DNA of 64,000 nucleotides from Enterobacteriaceae bacterium (GCA_902363335.1 CABIZV010000008.1:1-64000); one strand, 5' to 3'. Counted from the stretch's first letter, positions 25,216-35,643 are shown. Made by a program: numbers and translations. The notes: generated by a model from the sequence alone, not told the origin.

Positions 25216-28200
25216 GTGAGGCGATTGCCGGGGATTTTACTGCTCACTGCTGCCACACTGATTGTGATTATCGCGCTGCTGGTGAGCGGCCTGCGACTCG
25301 CCTTGCCGCATCTGGACACCTGGCGCCCGGCGTTACTGCAAAAAATCGAGGCGGCAACGGGGTTACCCATCTCCGCTTCACAGATTCATGCCAGCTGGCA
25401 GACCTTTGGCCCGACGCTGGATGTGCGCGATATCAAAGCCGGTCTGGCTGACGGCGGCAATCTGTCCATCAAACGCGCCTCTATGGCGCTGGATGTCTGG
25501 CAAAGCCTCCTGCATATGCGCTGGCAGTTCCGGGAGCTGACTTTCTGGCAACTGCAAATCCACACCAACACCCCGCTGCAAAAAAATGACGGTGGCGAAA
25601 GTCTGAAAAGCGATCGCGTGGCCGATCTCTTCCTGCGTCAGTTTGACCATTTCACCCTGCGTGACAGCCACTTAAGCTTCCTGACGCTCTCCGGCCAGCG
25701 TGCCGAACTGGCTGTGCCACAGTTAACCTGGTTAAACGGTAAAAATCGTCACCGCGCCGAGGGCGAACTCAGTCTTTCCAGCCTGACCGGTCAGCACGGG
25801 GTAATGAAAGTGCGCATGGATATGCGCGATGAAAATGGCCTACTGAACAAGGGGCGTCTCTGGCTGCAAGCGGACGATATTGACGTTAAGCCGTGGCTGG
25901 GACGCTGGATGCAGGACAACATTGCGCTGACCCGCGCCCGCTTTAGCCTCGAAGGTTGGGCATCGCTGGATAACGGTGAAATTTCTGCCGGTGACGTGTG
26001 GCTGAAGAAAGGCGGCGCGAGCTGGCAGGGCAATGAGCAGGAACATCGTCTGACGGTCGATAACCTGACAGCGCATCTCTCGCGTGAGAAAGAGGGATGG
26101 GAATTTCGTATTCCCGACACCCGTATCACCATCGACGATACGCCCTGGCCTCGAGGCGCACTGGCCCTAGCGTGGATCCCTTCGCAGGAAGTCGGCGGGC
26201 CGAATCATAAACGTAGCGATGAGCTGCGCATTCGCGCAAGCCACCTGTCGCTCGCCGGCTTAAACGGTCTGCTGCCCATTGCTGAGAACCTGTCGCCAGA
26301 GTTGGCCGATATCTGGCGTACCGCCCAGCCCAACGGCATGGTGGATACGCTAGCTATCGATATTCCCCTTCAGGAGGCGGAAAAAACGCGCTTTAACGCG
26401 ACGTGGAAAGATCTGGCCTGGAAGCAGTGGAAACTGTTGCCGGGGGCCGAGCATGTCTCCGGACGTGTCGCGGGTAGCGCCGAAAACGGTTCTTTGCAGG
26501 TGACGATGCAAAATGCCCTGATGCCGTACGAACGCGTGTTCCGCGCGCCGCTGGAGATTGCCGACGGCACGGCGACGCTCAATTGGGTTAATAACGACAA
26601 AGGTTTTATGCTCGACGGCCGCAACATTGATGTGCAGGCGACCGGCGTGCGTGCTGCGGGCGGTTTCCGCTATCTGCAACCGAAGGATGATCAGCCGTGG
26701 CTGGGGATCCTTGCTGGCATCAGCACCAACGATGGCGGTCAGGCCTGGCGGTACTTCCCTGAAAATTTAATGGGTAAAGCGCTGGTGGACTACCTGAGCG
26801 GAGCGATACAGGCCGGTAAGGCCGAGAACGCGACGCTAGTGTATGGCGGTAATCCACATCTGTTCCCGTATCCGCACAATGAAGGGCAGTTCCAGGTTTA
26901 TGTTCCGCTAAAAGACGCGACCTTTGCCTTCCAGCCTGACTGGCCAGCGTTAACGCATCAGGATATCGAGCTTAACTTTATCAATGCCGGGCTGTGGATG
27001 AAGGCGGATAAAGCCACTCTGGGTGGCGTAACCGCCAGTAATCTTGATGCCGCTATTCCTGATTACGCCAAAGAGAAGCTGCTGATAAGCGCAGATATCA
27101 ATGGCCCGGGGAAGGCGGTCGGCCCGTATTTCAAAGAGACACCGCTTAGTAAGTCTTTAGGCGCCACGCTTGATGAGCTCCAGCTTGATGGCGACGTGAG
27201 CGCTCGCTTACATCTGGATATTCCGCTGGACGGTGAGCTGGTCAAGGCGACCGGTGATGTAACTCTCAATAATAACAGCCTGTTTATCAAGCCGTTGGAC
27301 AGTACCCTGCACAATCTTAGCGGTCGGTTTAGCTTTGACAATGGCAACCTGACCAGCGAGCCGCTGACCGCCACTTGGTTTAACCAGCCGCTTAACGTCA
27401 ACTTCAACACCACGGAAGGCGCGAAAGCCTATCAGGTGGGCGTAGACATGCAGGCGGATTGGCAACCTGCGCGCACCGGCGTACTGCCAAAACCGTTTGC
27501 GGATGCGCTAAAAGGCAATGTGCCGTGGAAAGGCAATGTCGCCATTGAACTGCCTTATAACGGCAATACAACTTATAAAGTCGGCATTACCGGTGATCTG
27601 AAGAATGTGAGCAGTCACTTACCTTCTCCAGCAGACAAAGCCGCCGGGCAGCCGTTGCCGCTGAAAATTAACGTTGACGGCAACCTGCGCAGCTTCACTC
27701 TGACCGGCAATGTCGGTTCAACGAATCATCTCAACAGCCGCTGGTTGCTGGGTAATAAGCTGAAGCTGGAGAACGCTATCTGGGCATCGGATAGCCGAAG
27801 TATTCCACCGTTGCCGTCAACGCCGGGCGTGGAGCTGAACCTGCCGCCGATGGATGGCGCGCAGTGGCTAGCATTGTTCCAGAAGGGGGCGGCGGATAGC
27901 GTCAGTACCGCTGCCGCTTTCCCGCAAAATATCACCCTGCGTACGCCATCGTTGACCTTTGCCGGACAGCAATGGAATAACCTGAGTCTGGTGTCGCAGC
28001 CGACGGCTGGCGGCACGCGCATTGAAGCACAAGGGCGCGAAATCAACGGCAGCCTGATAATGAAAAATGCCCAGCCATGGCAGGCAGCGGTGCGTTATCT
28101 CTACTACAACCCGTCGGTAAACCCGATAGCAGCCCCGACAACGGTGGCAGCAAATAGCCATCCGGTAAGCAATCCAATTGATTTCCACGGCTGGCCGGAT

Positions 28201-29022
28201 CTCCAGTTGCGCTGTGCGGAATGTTGGCTGTGGGGACAAAAATATGGTCGAATTGACGGCGATTTCAGCATCAAAGGCGACTCCTTATCGCTGGAAAATG
28301 GCCTGATCGACACCGGTTTTGGTCGGCTGACTGCGGATGGCGTGTGGGTTAACTCACCAGCGGGTCAACGGACGTCGTTGAAAGGGAAAATTCACGGCAA
28401 CAATATTGACGATGCAGTGAGTTTCTTTGGTGTTTCTACTCCGATTCGCGATTCTTCCGTTGATGTGGACTACGATTTACATTGGCGGGATAAACCGTGG
28501 CAGCCAGACGTTGCCTCGCTAAACGGCATTCTGAAAGCGCATGTTGGTAAAGGGGAATTTACCGACATTTCAACCGGACATGCTGGGCAGTTGCTGCGCC
28601 TGTTGAGCGTCGATGCGCTGCTGCGTAAGCTGCGCTTCGACTTTAGCGATACCTTCAGTGAAGGCTTCTATTTTGACTCCATTCGCAGCACCGCGTGGAT
28701 CAAAGACGGCGTGCTGAATACTGACGACACGCTGGTAGACGGCCTGGAAGCGGATATTGCGATGAAAGGCTCGGTCAACCTGGTACGTCGTGAACTGAAT
28801 ATGGAAGCCATCGTAGCGCCTGAAATCTCGGCCACCGTGGGTGTCGCCACGGCCTTTGTGGTGAACCCGATTATCGGCGCGGCGGTCTTTGCGGCCACCA
28901 AGGTGCTCGGCCCGCTATGGAATAAGGTCTCGATACTGCGCTATCGCATCACCGGCCCGATTGATAAGCCGCAAATTAACGAAGTGCTGCGCCAGCCGCG
29001 CAGCAATGAAAAAAAGCCATGA
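25216..29022 (+). CDS. yhdP: AsmA-like envelope protein YhdP
   Basis: YhdP is a very large periplasm-spanning AsmA-family protein implicated in phospholipid transport to the outer membrane. It has 1268 residues: an N-terminal inner-membrane anchor (about 7-27), then a long run of beta-rich repeats forming a groove, then the conserved AsmA C-terminal region (FDSIRSTAWIKDGVLNTDDT). The start is GTG 25216, preceded by AAGGAGAG. It is separated from rng by 33 nt and likely shares its transcript. Confidence 0.95.
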   Translation: MRRLPGILLLTAATLIVIIALLVSGLRLALPHLDTWRPALLQKIEAATGLPISASQIHASWQTFGPTLDVRDIKAGLADGGNLSIKRASMALDVWQSLLHMRWQFRELTFWQLQIHTNTPLQKNDGGESLKSDRVADLFLRQFDHFTLRDSHLSFLTLSGQRAELAVPQLTWLNGKNRHRAEGELSLSSLTGQHGVMKVRMDMRDENGLLNKGRLWLQADDIDVKPWLGRWMQDNIALTRARFSLEGWASLDNGEISAGDVWLKKGGASWQGNEQEHRLTVDNLTAHLSREKEGWEFRIPDTRITIDDTPWPRGALALAWIPSQEVGGPNHKRSDELRIRASHLSLAGLNGLLPIAENLSPELADIWRTAQPNGMVDTLAIDIPLQEAEKTRFNATWKDLAWKQWKLLPGAEHVSGRVAGSAENGSLQVTMQNALMPYERVFRAPLEIADGTATLNWVNNDKGFMLDGRNIDVQATGVRAAGGFRYLQPKDDQPWLGILAGISTNDGGQAWRYFPENLMGKALVDYLSGAIQAGKAENATLVYGGNPHLFPYPHNEGQFQVYVPLKDATFAFQPDWPALTHQDIELNFINAGLWMKADKATLGGVTASNLDAAIPDYAKEKLLISADINGPGKAVGPYFKETPLSKSLGATLDELQLDGDVSARLHLDIPLDGELVKATGDVTLNNNSLFIKPLDSTLHNLSGRFSFDNGNLTSEPLTATWFNQPLNVNFNTTEGAKAYQVGVDMQADWQPARTGVLPKPFADALKGNVPWKGNVAIELPYNGNTTYKVGITGDLKNVSSHLPSPADKAAGQPLPLKINVDGNLRSFTLTGNVGSTNHLNSRWLLGNKLKLENAIWASDSRSIPPLPSTPGVELNLPPMDGAQWLALFQKGAADSVSTAAAFPQNITLRTPSLTFAGQQWNNLSLVSQPTAGGTRIEAQGREINGSLIMKNAQPWQAAVRYLYYNPSVNPIAAPTTVAANSHPVSNPIDFHGWPDLQLRCAECWLWGQKYGRIDGDFSIKGDSLSLENGLIDTGFGRLTADGVWVNSPAGQRTSLKGKIHGNNIDDAVSFFGVSTPIRDSSVDVDYDLHWRDKPWQPDVASLNGILKAHVGKGEFTDISTGHAGQLLRLLSVDALLRKLRFDFSDTFSEGFYFDSIRSTAWIKDGVLNTDDTLVDGLEADIAMKGSVNLVRRELNMEAIVAPEISATVGVATAFVVNPIIGAAVFAATKVLGPLWNKVSILRYRITGPIDKPQINEVLRQPRSNEKKP

Positions 29023-29122
29023 TTTGACGCAAGCTTCGAATTGCCTCAATCTCATAACACAAACACCCGGAATACAGGCCTGAAATGCGTAAGACGCGCG
29101 GGCATCAACGAGTAGCGAAATA

Positions 29123-30568
29123 ATGAGTTTAAATCTGGTAAGTGAACAATTGCTGGCGGCAAATGGCCTGAATCATCAGAGCCTTTTTGCCATTCTTGGT
29201 CAACTCACGGAGCGCCGTCTTGACTATGGCGATCTCTATTTTCAGTCCAGCTATCACGAATCCTGGGTTTTAGAAGACCGCATCATTAAAGATGGTTCTT
29301 ACAATATCGACCAGGGCGTCGGGGTTCGCGCGGTTAGCGGCGAGAAAACCGGTTTTGCCTATGCCGATCAGATTAGCCTGCTGGCGCTGGAGCAAAGCGC
29401 TCAGGCCGCGCGTACGATTGTGCGTGATACCGGCAATGGCAAAGTGCAGACACTTGGCGCGGTAGAGTATTCTCCGCTGTACACCACGCTCGACCCGCTG
29501 CAGAGCATGAGCCGCGAAGAGAAGCTGGATATCCTGCGTCGCGTCGATAAAGTGGCCCGCGCCGAAGACAAGCGCGTGCAGGAAGTGACCGCCAGCCTCA
29601 CCGGCGTGTATGAGATGATCCTGGTTGCCGCCACGGACGGTACGCTGGCAGCGGATGTACGCCCGCTGGTACGCCTGTCGGTAAGCGTGCAGGTAGAAGA
29701 CGACGGCAAACGTGAGCGCGGCGCGAGCGGCGGCGGCGGTCGTTTTGGTTACGACTATTTCCTCGCAGACCTCAACGGTGAAGTGCGTGCCGATGCCTGG
29801 GCGAAAGAGGCCGTGCGCATGGCGCTGGTTAATCTGTCGGCGGTCGCAGCACCTGCCGGAACGTTACCGGTCGTGTTGGGTGCTGGCTGGCCGGGCGTGC
29901 TGCTGCACGAAGCCGTAGGTCATGGCCTGGAAGGCGACTTTAACCGTCGCGGTACGTCGGTGTTCAGCGGACAGATGGGCCAGCTGGTGGCTTCGGAACT
30001 GTGTACTATCGTTGATGATGGCACCATGGCCAACCGTCGTGGCTCCGTGGCGATTGACGATGAAGGCACGCCGGGTCAGTACAATACCCTTATTGAAAAC
30101 GGTATCCTCAAAGGATACATGCAGGACAAACTCAACGCGCGTCTGATGGGCGTTGCGCCAACCGGTAACGGCCGTCGTGAATCCTACGCGCACCTGCCGA
30201 TGCCGCGTATGACCAACACCTATATGCTGGCAGGTAAATCCACGCCGCAGGAGATTATCGAATCCGTTGAGTACGGCCTGTATGCGCCGAACTTTGGCGG
30301 CGGCCAGGTGGATATCACCTCCGGTAAGTTCGTCTTCTCTACCTCAGAAGCCTATCTGATTGAAAACGGTAAAGTCACCAAACCGGTGAAGGGCGCGACG
30401 TTGATTGGTTCCGGTATCGAAACCATGCAGCAAGTGTCGATGGTTGGTAATGACCTGAAGCTGGATAACGGCGTAGGCGTGTGCGGCAAAGAAGGTCAAA
30501 GCCTGCCGGTTGGCGTGGGTCAGCCAACGTTGAAGGTGGATAATTTGACGGTGGGCGGCACTGCCTGA
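29123..30568 (+). CDS. tldD: metalloprotease TldD
   Basis: TldD is the catalytic partner of TldE (PmbA) in the heterodimeric zinc protease that degrades unfolded peptides. It processes microcin B17 and CcdA in E. coli. The 481-residue protein carries the zinc motif HEAVGHGLEGDF (His262, Glu263, His267) and the C-terminal metal Cys in GVCGKEGQSLPV. It is 100 nt after yhdP and ends at a strong terminator. Confidence 0.97.
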   Translation: MSLNLVSEQLLAANGLNHQSLFAILGQLTERRLDYGDLYFQSSYHESWVLEDRIIKDGSYNIDQGVGVRAVSGEKTGFAYADQISLLALEQSAQAARTIVRDTGNGKVQTLGAVEYSPLYTTLDPLQSMSREEKLDILRRVDKVARAEDKRVQEVTASLTGVYEMILVAATDGTLAADVRPLVRLSVSVQVEDDGKRERGASGGGGRFGYDYFLADLNGEVRADAWAKEAVRMALVNLSAVAAPAGTLPVVLGAGWPGVLLHEAVGHGLEGDFNRRGTSVFSGQMGQLVASELCTIVDDGTMANRRGSVAIDDEGTPGQYNTLIENGILKGYMQDKLNARLMGVAPTGNGRRESYAHLPMPRMTNTYMLAGKSTPQEIIESVEYGLYAPNFGGGQVDITSGKFVFSTSEAYLIENGKVTKPVKGATLIGSGIETMQQVSMVGNDLKLDNGVGVCGKEGQSLPVGVGQPTLKVDNLTVGGTA

Positions 30569-30588
30569 TCTGAATCGTTTTGAAAATG

Positions 30589-30621
30589 AATGGCGCACCT
30601 CTAAAAGGTGCGCCATTTTTT
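30589..30621 (+). terminator. terminator after tldD
   Basis: AATGGCGCACCT-CTAAA-AGGTGCGCCATT is a perfect 12-bp stem followed by TTTTT, 20 nt after the tldD stop. It ends the mre-tldD gene string and touches the 3' end of the converging yagU. Confidence 0.95.
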
Positions 30622-31235
30622 TATCGTGAATGGTCCAAAGGGATCTCAGGATCGGGCTCGTGAGTGATGCGGTTACGCAAGTCACGTCGAATAATTTCAA
30701 TAGACCAGAACCAAATCAGGTGACCCACGATTTCTGATACGTGTTCGTACCATGGCAGTTCAAAGAGCGGTGGCGTCAGACCCATCATAGGGAACGAGAT
30801 CATATGGACAAAAAGCTGAGCTAAAGCACCGGCGAGCAAGCCTTGCCAGAGTTTTATTTTAGGGAAAACTTCGGCGACTACACAATAGCCAACTGCGAAC
30901 ACGATTGAGAAAATAATATGTGTTACGCCGACCCAGTTAAATATATGTCCTGCAAATGTATATACTGCCGCGTTAGGATCAACGATACCCAGCCAATCGC
31001 GAAGAAATACATAAGGTGGGTTGAGGAAATTACGTGAACAATCAATTTGTCCCGCTGCGCGAATTAATTGTTCTGGCGCGCATGCCCCGCTGAATAAATC
31101 GGTTGGGCTACGAGGGGGTAACGGAACTTCTGCTCCCCATTTCACAAATGCGGAGACAATCCCTGCGATGAGCCCAATGAATGCGGCGAGCCCATAGCGC
31201 CTGCGTGAAGGTGGTGTTTGTTCAAATAAATTCAT
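30621..31235 (-). CDS. yagU: inner-membrane protein YagU (DUF1440)
   Basis: YagU is a 204-residue inner-membrane protein with about four helices (15-35, 95-120, 125-150, 165-185). It has been linked to acid resistance in E. coli, and its molecular role is unknown. The sequence is very close to E. coli YagU (e.g. KWGAEVPLPPRSPTD, WLGIVDPNAAVYTFAGHIF). In K-12 yagU is far away; here it stands between tldD and aaeR, so it has been moved or acquired at this junction. Confidence 0.92.
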   Translation of the reverse strand: MNLFEQTPPSRRRYGLAAFIGLIAGIVSAFVKWGAEVPLPPRSPTDLFSGACAPEQLIRAAGQIDCSRNFLNPPYVFLRDWLGIVDPNAAVYTFAGHIFNWVGVTHIIFSIVFAVGYCVVAEVFPKIKLWQGLLAGALAQLFVHMISFPMMGLTPPLFELPWYEHVSEIVGHLIWFWSIEIIRRDLRNRITHEPDPEIPLDHSR

Positions 31236-31370
31236 TCTGTGTCCTTGTTGAAAAGTGGCCTAAAAATACCTTTATTATTTCTATTTTTAATAAAAACTCT
31301 GTGTCGTCAGACAACGTTGAAGATAGGCCTGGAATGACAACCATGTCAATCCGCTAAACATGATAGGCTT

Positions 31371-31397
31371 CCCGAATTACCGTGGTGGTAATTCGGG
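31371..31397. repeat. perfect hairpin between yagU and aaeR
   Basis: CCCGAATTACC and GGTAATTCGGG form an 11-bp perfect stem with loop GTGGT. It lies 59 nt past the aaeR stop. There is no T-run, so it is a terminator only in the broad sense. The remaining 31236-31455 gap is AT-rich and shows no gene. Confidence 0.55.
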
Positions 31398-31455
31398 AGA
31401 TATTCAAGCAGGATTTAGGAGCTGAGTTAATTAATTTTGCGGGACGCGGTTTGAA

Positions 31456-32382
31456 TTACGACTTTCCTCGCCCTCTCATTTCCTGAAACAATGCCGCCAC
31501 TTCGACAAAATATTCAGTGAGATAGTTAATACAGACCTGTACCTTCAGCGGGAGTTTGTCCTTTTCGGTATATAACGCATAAACCGGACGCGGATCGGAT
31601 TGGTAACGCGGCAGCAAAATCTCCACATCTCCATTGTTGATCTCATCGATCACCCACATCAGCGGCACGTAGGCAAGCCCGGCACCGGCGGAAAGCCAAC
31701 GGGTGAGCGTCATCGGATCGTTAGTCACAAAACGCCCTTGTGGAATGAGACGCGTGGAGATCCCCTCAGGCGCAATCAGTTCAAATTCGTTATCCGGGCG
31801 CACGCTGTATTCCAGCCACGAATGATTGGCTAAGTCGGCCGGTTTTTCAGGGAGCCCTGCATGCTGTAAATAACTTTTGGCCGCGCAGACGACCATCGGC
31901 ATTGCGCCCAGACGGCGGGAGAAAAGGCTGGAATCCTGCAATGCACCGACGCGGATCACCACGTCCAGACCGTCGGCGATAAGATCCGGCGCGGGGATCC
32001 CGGTGACCAGATTGACCGACAGCCCCGGATATTTTTTCAACATATCGGCGGTGATCCGGGCGAGGACATTTTGTGCCATAGTTGAAGAACATCCCACGCG
32101 CAGCGTACCGATAGGGGTGTTATTAAAGGCGTAAAGTTGTTCATGCACTTCCTGTGCTTCGAACAGCATGCGGCGACAACCCTGGTAGTAAATTTTACCG
32201 GCTTCCGTCAGGCCAATGCTGCGTGTACTGCGGTTAAGCAGTTTTACCTGGAGCTCATCTTCCAGTTTAGAGACAGTCTGGCTGATAGATGAAACGCTCA
32301 TTTGTAGCTGTCGTGCCGCGGCGGTAAAGGAGCCTTGCTCGACAACTCTGGCAAAGACCGACATCCGTTTTAATCGTTCCAT
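31456..32382 (-). CDS. aaeR: LysR-family regulator AaeR
   Basis: AaeR is the LysR-type activator of the divergent aaeXAB efflux genes, induced by aromatic acids such as p-hydroxybenzoate. Its 308 residues have the N-terminal winged helix (SFTAAARQLQMSVSSISQTV, about 18-38) and a periplasmic-binding-like effector domain with the usual RVGCSSTMAQNVL start. The layout (divergent, 129-bp gap) matches E. coli. Confidence 0.94.
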   Translation of the reverse strand: MERLKRMSVFARVVEQGSFTAAARQLQMSVSSISQTVSKLEDELQVKLLNRSTRSIGLTEAGKIYYQGCRRMLFEAQEVHEQLYAFNNTPIGTLRVGCSSTMAQNVLARITADMLKKYPGLSVNLVTGIPAPDLIADGLDVVIRVGALQDSSLFSRRLGAMPMVVCAAKSYLQHAGLPEKPADLANHSWLEYSVRPDNEFELIAPEGISTRLIPQGRFVTNDPMTLTRWLSAGAGLAYVPLMWVIDEINNGDVEILLPRYQSDPRPVYALYTEKDKLPLKVQVCINYLTEYFVEVAALFQEMRGRGKS

Positions 32383-32400
32383 TGTTCACTCTGGCTTAAA

Positions 32401-32416
32401 AGTGATTTGCATCACA
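32401..32416. promoter_or_regulatory. candidate CRP site in the aaeR/aaeX gap
   Basis: AGTGA-TTTGCA-TCACA differs from the CRP consensus half-site TGTGA/TCACA by one base and has the correct 6-bp spacer. It lies 18 nt upstream of aaeR and 95 nt upstream of aaeX. AaeR operators should lie in the same gap, but I cannot assign them. Confidence 0.5.
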
Positions 32417-32511
32417 CTATGTAGATAATGCTATAACAGTTACGCTAAAATACTGTTAGTCGCATAACTAAATTTCCAATCTCACCTGCATGCTAGTCTA
32501 GTAAGGTCAAC

Positions 32512-32715
32512 ATGAGCCTGTTTCCTGTGATCGTGATTTTCGGTCTCTCTTTTCCACCGATCTTTTTTGAGCTGCTCTTATCGCTCGCTATTTTTTGGTT
32601 GGTGCGTCGAGTGCTGACGCCAACCGGGATCTATGATTTTGTCTGGCATCCCGCGTTGTTCAACAGCGCACTGTATTGCTGCCTGTTTTATTTGATATCA
32701 CGTTTGTTCGTTTGA
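32512..32715 (+). CDS. aaeX: small membrane protein AaeX (DUF1656)
   Basis: AaeX is the 67-residue first product of the aae efflux operon, with two membrane helices (about 5-27 and 45-65). Such DUF1656 proteins nearly always precede an adaptor and FUSC transporter. Its own role is unknown. AAGG precedes the ATG and aaeA follows after 7 nt. Confidence 0.95.
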   Translation: MSLFPVIVIFGLSFPPIFFELLLSLAIFWLVRRVLTPTGIYDFVWHPALFNSALYCCLFYLISRLFV

Positions 32716-32722
32716 GGTAGAT

Positions 32723-33655
32723 GTGAAAACACTAACAAGAAATATCTCCCGTACCGCTATTACGGTGATACTGGTCATCCTGGCGTTCATCGCAATTTTC
32801 CGCGCCTGGGTCTATTACACCGAATCCCCATGGACGCGCGATGCTCGCTTTAGCGCGGATGTCGTAGCCATCGCCCCGGATGTCTCGGGCCTGATTAGCC
32901 AGGTGCAGGTCAAGGATAACCAACTGGTCACGAAAAATCAGGTTCTGTTTGTGATTGACCAGCCGCGTTATCAAAAAGCGCTCGCTCAGGCTGAAGCGGA
33001 TGTATCGTACTACCAGGCGCTAGCGGAAGAGAAAAATCGTGAGGCTGGGCGTCGTAACAAGCTGGGCATCAGCGCCATGTCGCGCGAAGAAATTGACCAG
33101 TCTAACAACGTGCTGCAAACCGTCCTGCATCAATTAGCTAAAGCCCAGGCGACTCGTGACCTCGCGCGTCTCGACCTGGATCGTACAACCATTCGCGCGC
33201 CTGCCGATGGTTGGGTGACAAACCTGAACGTCTACACCGGTGAATTTATTAACCGCGGTTCAACGGCGGTGGCGCTGGTTAAACAGCACTCTTTCTACGT
33301 GATGGCCTATCTTGAAGAGACCAAACTTGAAGGCGTACGACCTGGCTACCGCGCGGAAGTGACGCCGCTGGGCAGTAATCATGTGCTTAAAGGCACCGTT
33401 GATAGCGTCGCGGCAGGCGTCACCAACGCGAGTAGTAGCGTCGATAGTAAAGGCATGGCGACCATTGACTCCAACCTGGAGTGGGTGCGCCTGGCCCAAC
33501 GTGTACCGGTACGCATTCGTCTGGATCAGGAGCCTGGCAACCTGTGGCCTGCGGGTACGACTGCCACAGTGGTTATCACCGGTAAAAAAGACCGTGACGC
33601 CAGCCAGATGAGCTTCTTCCAGAAGCTGGCGCTGCGTCTACGTGAATTCGGTTAA
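32723..33655 (+). CDS. aaeA: p-hydroxybenzoate efflux adaptor AaeA
   Basis: AaeA is the membrane-fusion subunit of the AaeAB pump that relieves aromatic-acid stress. Its 310 residues have an N-terminal membrane anchor (about 12-30), a lipoyl-like domain (VVAIAPDVSGLISQVQVKDN), a coiled-coil hairpin (about 85-150) and beta-barrel domains. Translation begins at GTG 32723 after GAGG. AaeB starts 5 nt after it. Confidence 0.96.
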   Translation: MKTLTRNISRTAITVILVILAFIAIFRAWVYYTESPWTRDARFSADVVAIAPDVSGLISQVQVKDNQLVTKNQVLFVIDQPRYQKALAQAEADVSYYQALAEEKNREAGRRNKLGISAMSREEIDQSNNVLQTVLHQLAKAQATRDLARLDLDRTTIRAPADGWVTNLNVYTGEFINRGSTAVALVKQHSFYVMAYLEETKLEGVRPGYRAEVTPLGSNHVLKGTVDSVAAGVTNASSSVDSKGMATIDSNLEWVRLAQRVPVRIRLDQEPGNLWPAGTTATVVITGKKDRDASQMSFFQKLALRLREFG

Positions 33656-33660
33656 TCATC

Positions 33661-35628
33661 ATGGGCATTTTCAGTATTGCCAACCAGCATATCCGCTTTG
33701 CCGTCAAACTGGCATGTGCGGTGGTGCTGGCGCTGTTTGTCGGCTTCCATTTTCAGCTTGAAACGCCCCGATGGGCGGTGCTGACCGCCGCGATCGTGGC
33801 CGCTGGCCCGGCCTTTGCGGCAGGTGGGGAACCTTACGCCGGGGCGATCCGCTACCGCGGGATGCTGCGCATTATCGGGACGTTTATCGGTTGTATTGCC
33901 GCGCTGATCATCATCATCACCATGATCCGTGCGCCGCTGTTGATGCTGCTGGTATGTAGCATTTGGGCCGGATTTTGTACCTGGGTCTCTTCGCTGGTGC
34001 GCGTTGAGAATTCCTACGCGTGGGGGCTCTCCGGCTACACCGCGCTGATTATCGTCATTACTATTCAGGCTGAACCGCTCTTAACGCCGCAATTTGCCGT
34101 GGAGCGATGCAGTGAGATTGTGCTCGGGATCATCTGTGCGATCGTCGCCGATCTGCTGTTTTCACCGCGATCGATTAAAAAAGAGATCGATAACGAACTC
34201 GATACGATGCTCATCGATCAATATCGCTTAATGCAGCTGTGCGTACAACATGGCGATAGCGATGAAATGGACAAAGCCTGGCACGCGCTGGTTCGCCGTG
34301 CTGCAGCGCTGGAAGGAATGCGCAGCAACCTGAAAATGGAATCTTCACGCTGGGCGCGCGCCAATCGTCGCCTGAAGGCACTCAATACCGTGTCGTTAAC
34401 CATGGTGACCCAGGCGTGTGAAACCTACATTATGCAGAATACTCGCCCGGAACTGGTGACGGACGCCTACCGCGAACTGTTCGAAGAGCCGGTCGAAACC
34501 GTGCAGGATGTGCATCGTCAGCTCAAACGTATGCGACGCGTTCTGGCGTGGACGGGCGAGCATGATACGCCCGTCACTATCTATAGCTGGGTAGGGGCCG
34601 CTACGCGCTATCTGTTGCTTAAACGCGGTGTGATTGGCAATACCAAAATCAGCGCCCGTGAAGAAGAGATTCTGCAAAGCGAAGTCGTTGTGCGTCCCGA
34701 TTCCGCCGAGCGGCATCATGCGATGATTAACTTCTGGCGCACCACGCTTTCCTGCGCGCTTGGCATCTTATTCTGGCTGTGGACCGGCTGGACATCCGGC
34801 AGCGGCGCCATGGTGATGATAGCCGTGGTAACGTCACTGGCAATGCGCCTGCCGAATCCACGCATGGTGGCGATAGACTTTATCTACGGCACCATCGCGG
34901 CGCTGCCGCTCGGTGCGCTCTATTTCCTGATAATCATTCCGGCCACCCAGCAAAGTATGCTGCTGCTTTGTATAAGCCTTGCAGTCATGTGTTTCTTTAT
35001 CGGTATCGAAGTGCAAAAACGCCGACTGGGTTCAATGGGGGCACTGGCCAGTACCATCAACATCCTGGTACTGGATAACCCGATGACCTTTCACTTTAGC
35101 CAGTTCCTGGATAGCGCGTTAGGGCAGATAGTGGGCTGTTTCATGGCGTTTATCGTCATTCTGCTTATCCGCGATAACTCACGGCTGCGCACGGGGCGCG
35201 TGCTCCTGAACCAGTTTGTGTTGGCTGCGGTATCGGCAATGACCACCAATATGGCGCGTCGTAAAGAGAATCATCTCCCTGGACTCTATCAGCAGCTCTT
35301 TTTGCTGTTGAACAAGTTCCCCGGCGATATCGCCAAGTTCCGTCTGGCCCTGACCCTGATTATTGCGCACCAACGTCTGCGCGATGCGCCAATACCGGTG
35401 AATGACGATCTTTCAGCCTTCCACCGCCAGCTGCGCCGCACCGCGGACCGGGTGATATCTGCCAGCAACGACAACAAACGTCGCTACTACTTCACCCGCT
35501 TACTGGGCGAGTTAGAGGTGTATCAGCAGAAACTGCGTACCTGGGATGCGCCCGCGCAAGTCACCGAGCCGGTTGAGCGGCTGGTACTCATGCTGCACAA
35601 ATACCAGAGTGCGCTCACTATTAATTAA
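33661..35628 (+). CDS. aaeB: p-hydroxybenzoate efflux transporter AaeB
   Basis: AaeB is the inner-membrane FUSC-type exporter of aromatic carboxylic acids. Its 655 residues equal the E. coli length. Two membrane bundles (about 10-165 and 365-510) are separated by cytoplasmic helical segments. The N-terminal AVKLACAVVLALFVGFHFQLE is typical of the family. It ends the aaeXAB operon. No clear ribosome site precedes the ATG, suggesting coupling to aaeA. Confidence 0.96.
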   Translation: MGIFSIANQHIRFAVKLACAVVLALFVGFHFQLETPRWAVLTAAIVAAGPAFAAGGEPYAGAIRYRGMLRIIGTFIGCIAALIIIITMIRAPLLMLLVCSIWAGFCTWVSSLVRVENSYAWGLSGYTALIIVITIQAEPLLTPQFAVERCSEIVLGIICAIVADLLFSPRSIKKEIDNELDTMLIDQYRLMQLCVQHGDSDEMDKAWHALVRRAAALEGMRSNLKMESSRWARANRRLKALNTVSLTMVTQACETYIMQNTRPELVTDAYRELFEEPVETVQDVHRQLKRMRRVLAWTGEHDTPVTIYSWVGAATRYLLLKRGVIGNTKISAREEEILQSEVVVRPDSAERHHAMINFWRTTLSCALGILFWLWTGWTSGSGAMVMIAVVTSLAMRLPNPRMVAIDFIYGTIAALPLGALYFLIIIPATQQSMLLLCISLAVMCFFIGIEVQKRRLGSMGALASTINILVLDNPMTFHFSQFLDSALGQIVGCFMAFIVILLIRDNSRLRTGRVLLNQFVLAAVSAMTTNMARRKENHLPGLYQQLFLLLNKFPGDIAKFRLALTLIIAHQRLRDAPIPVNDDLSAFHRQLRRTADRVISASNDNKRRYYFTRLLGELEVYQQKLRTWDAPAQVTEPVERLVLMLHKYQSALTIN

Positions 35629-35643
35629 GTTTTTATCCCTCAT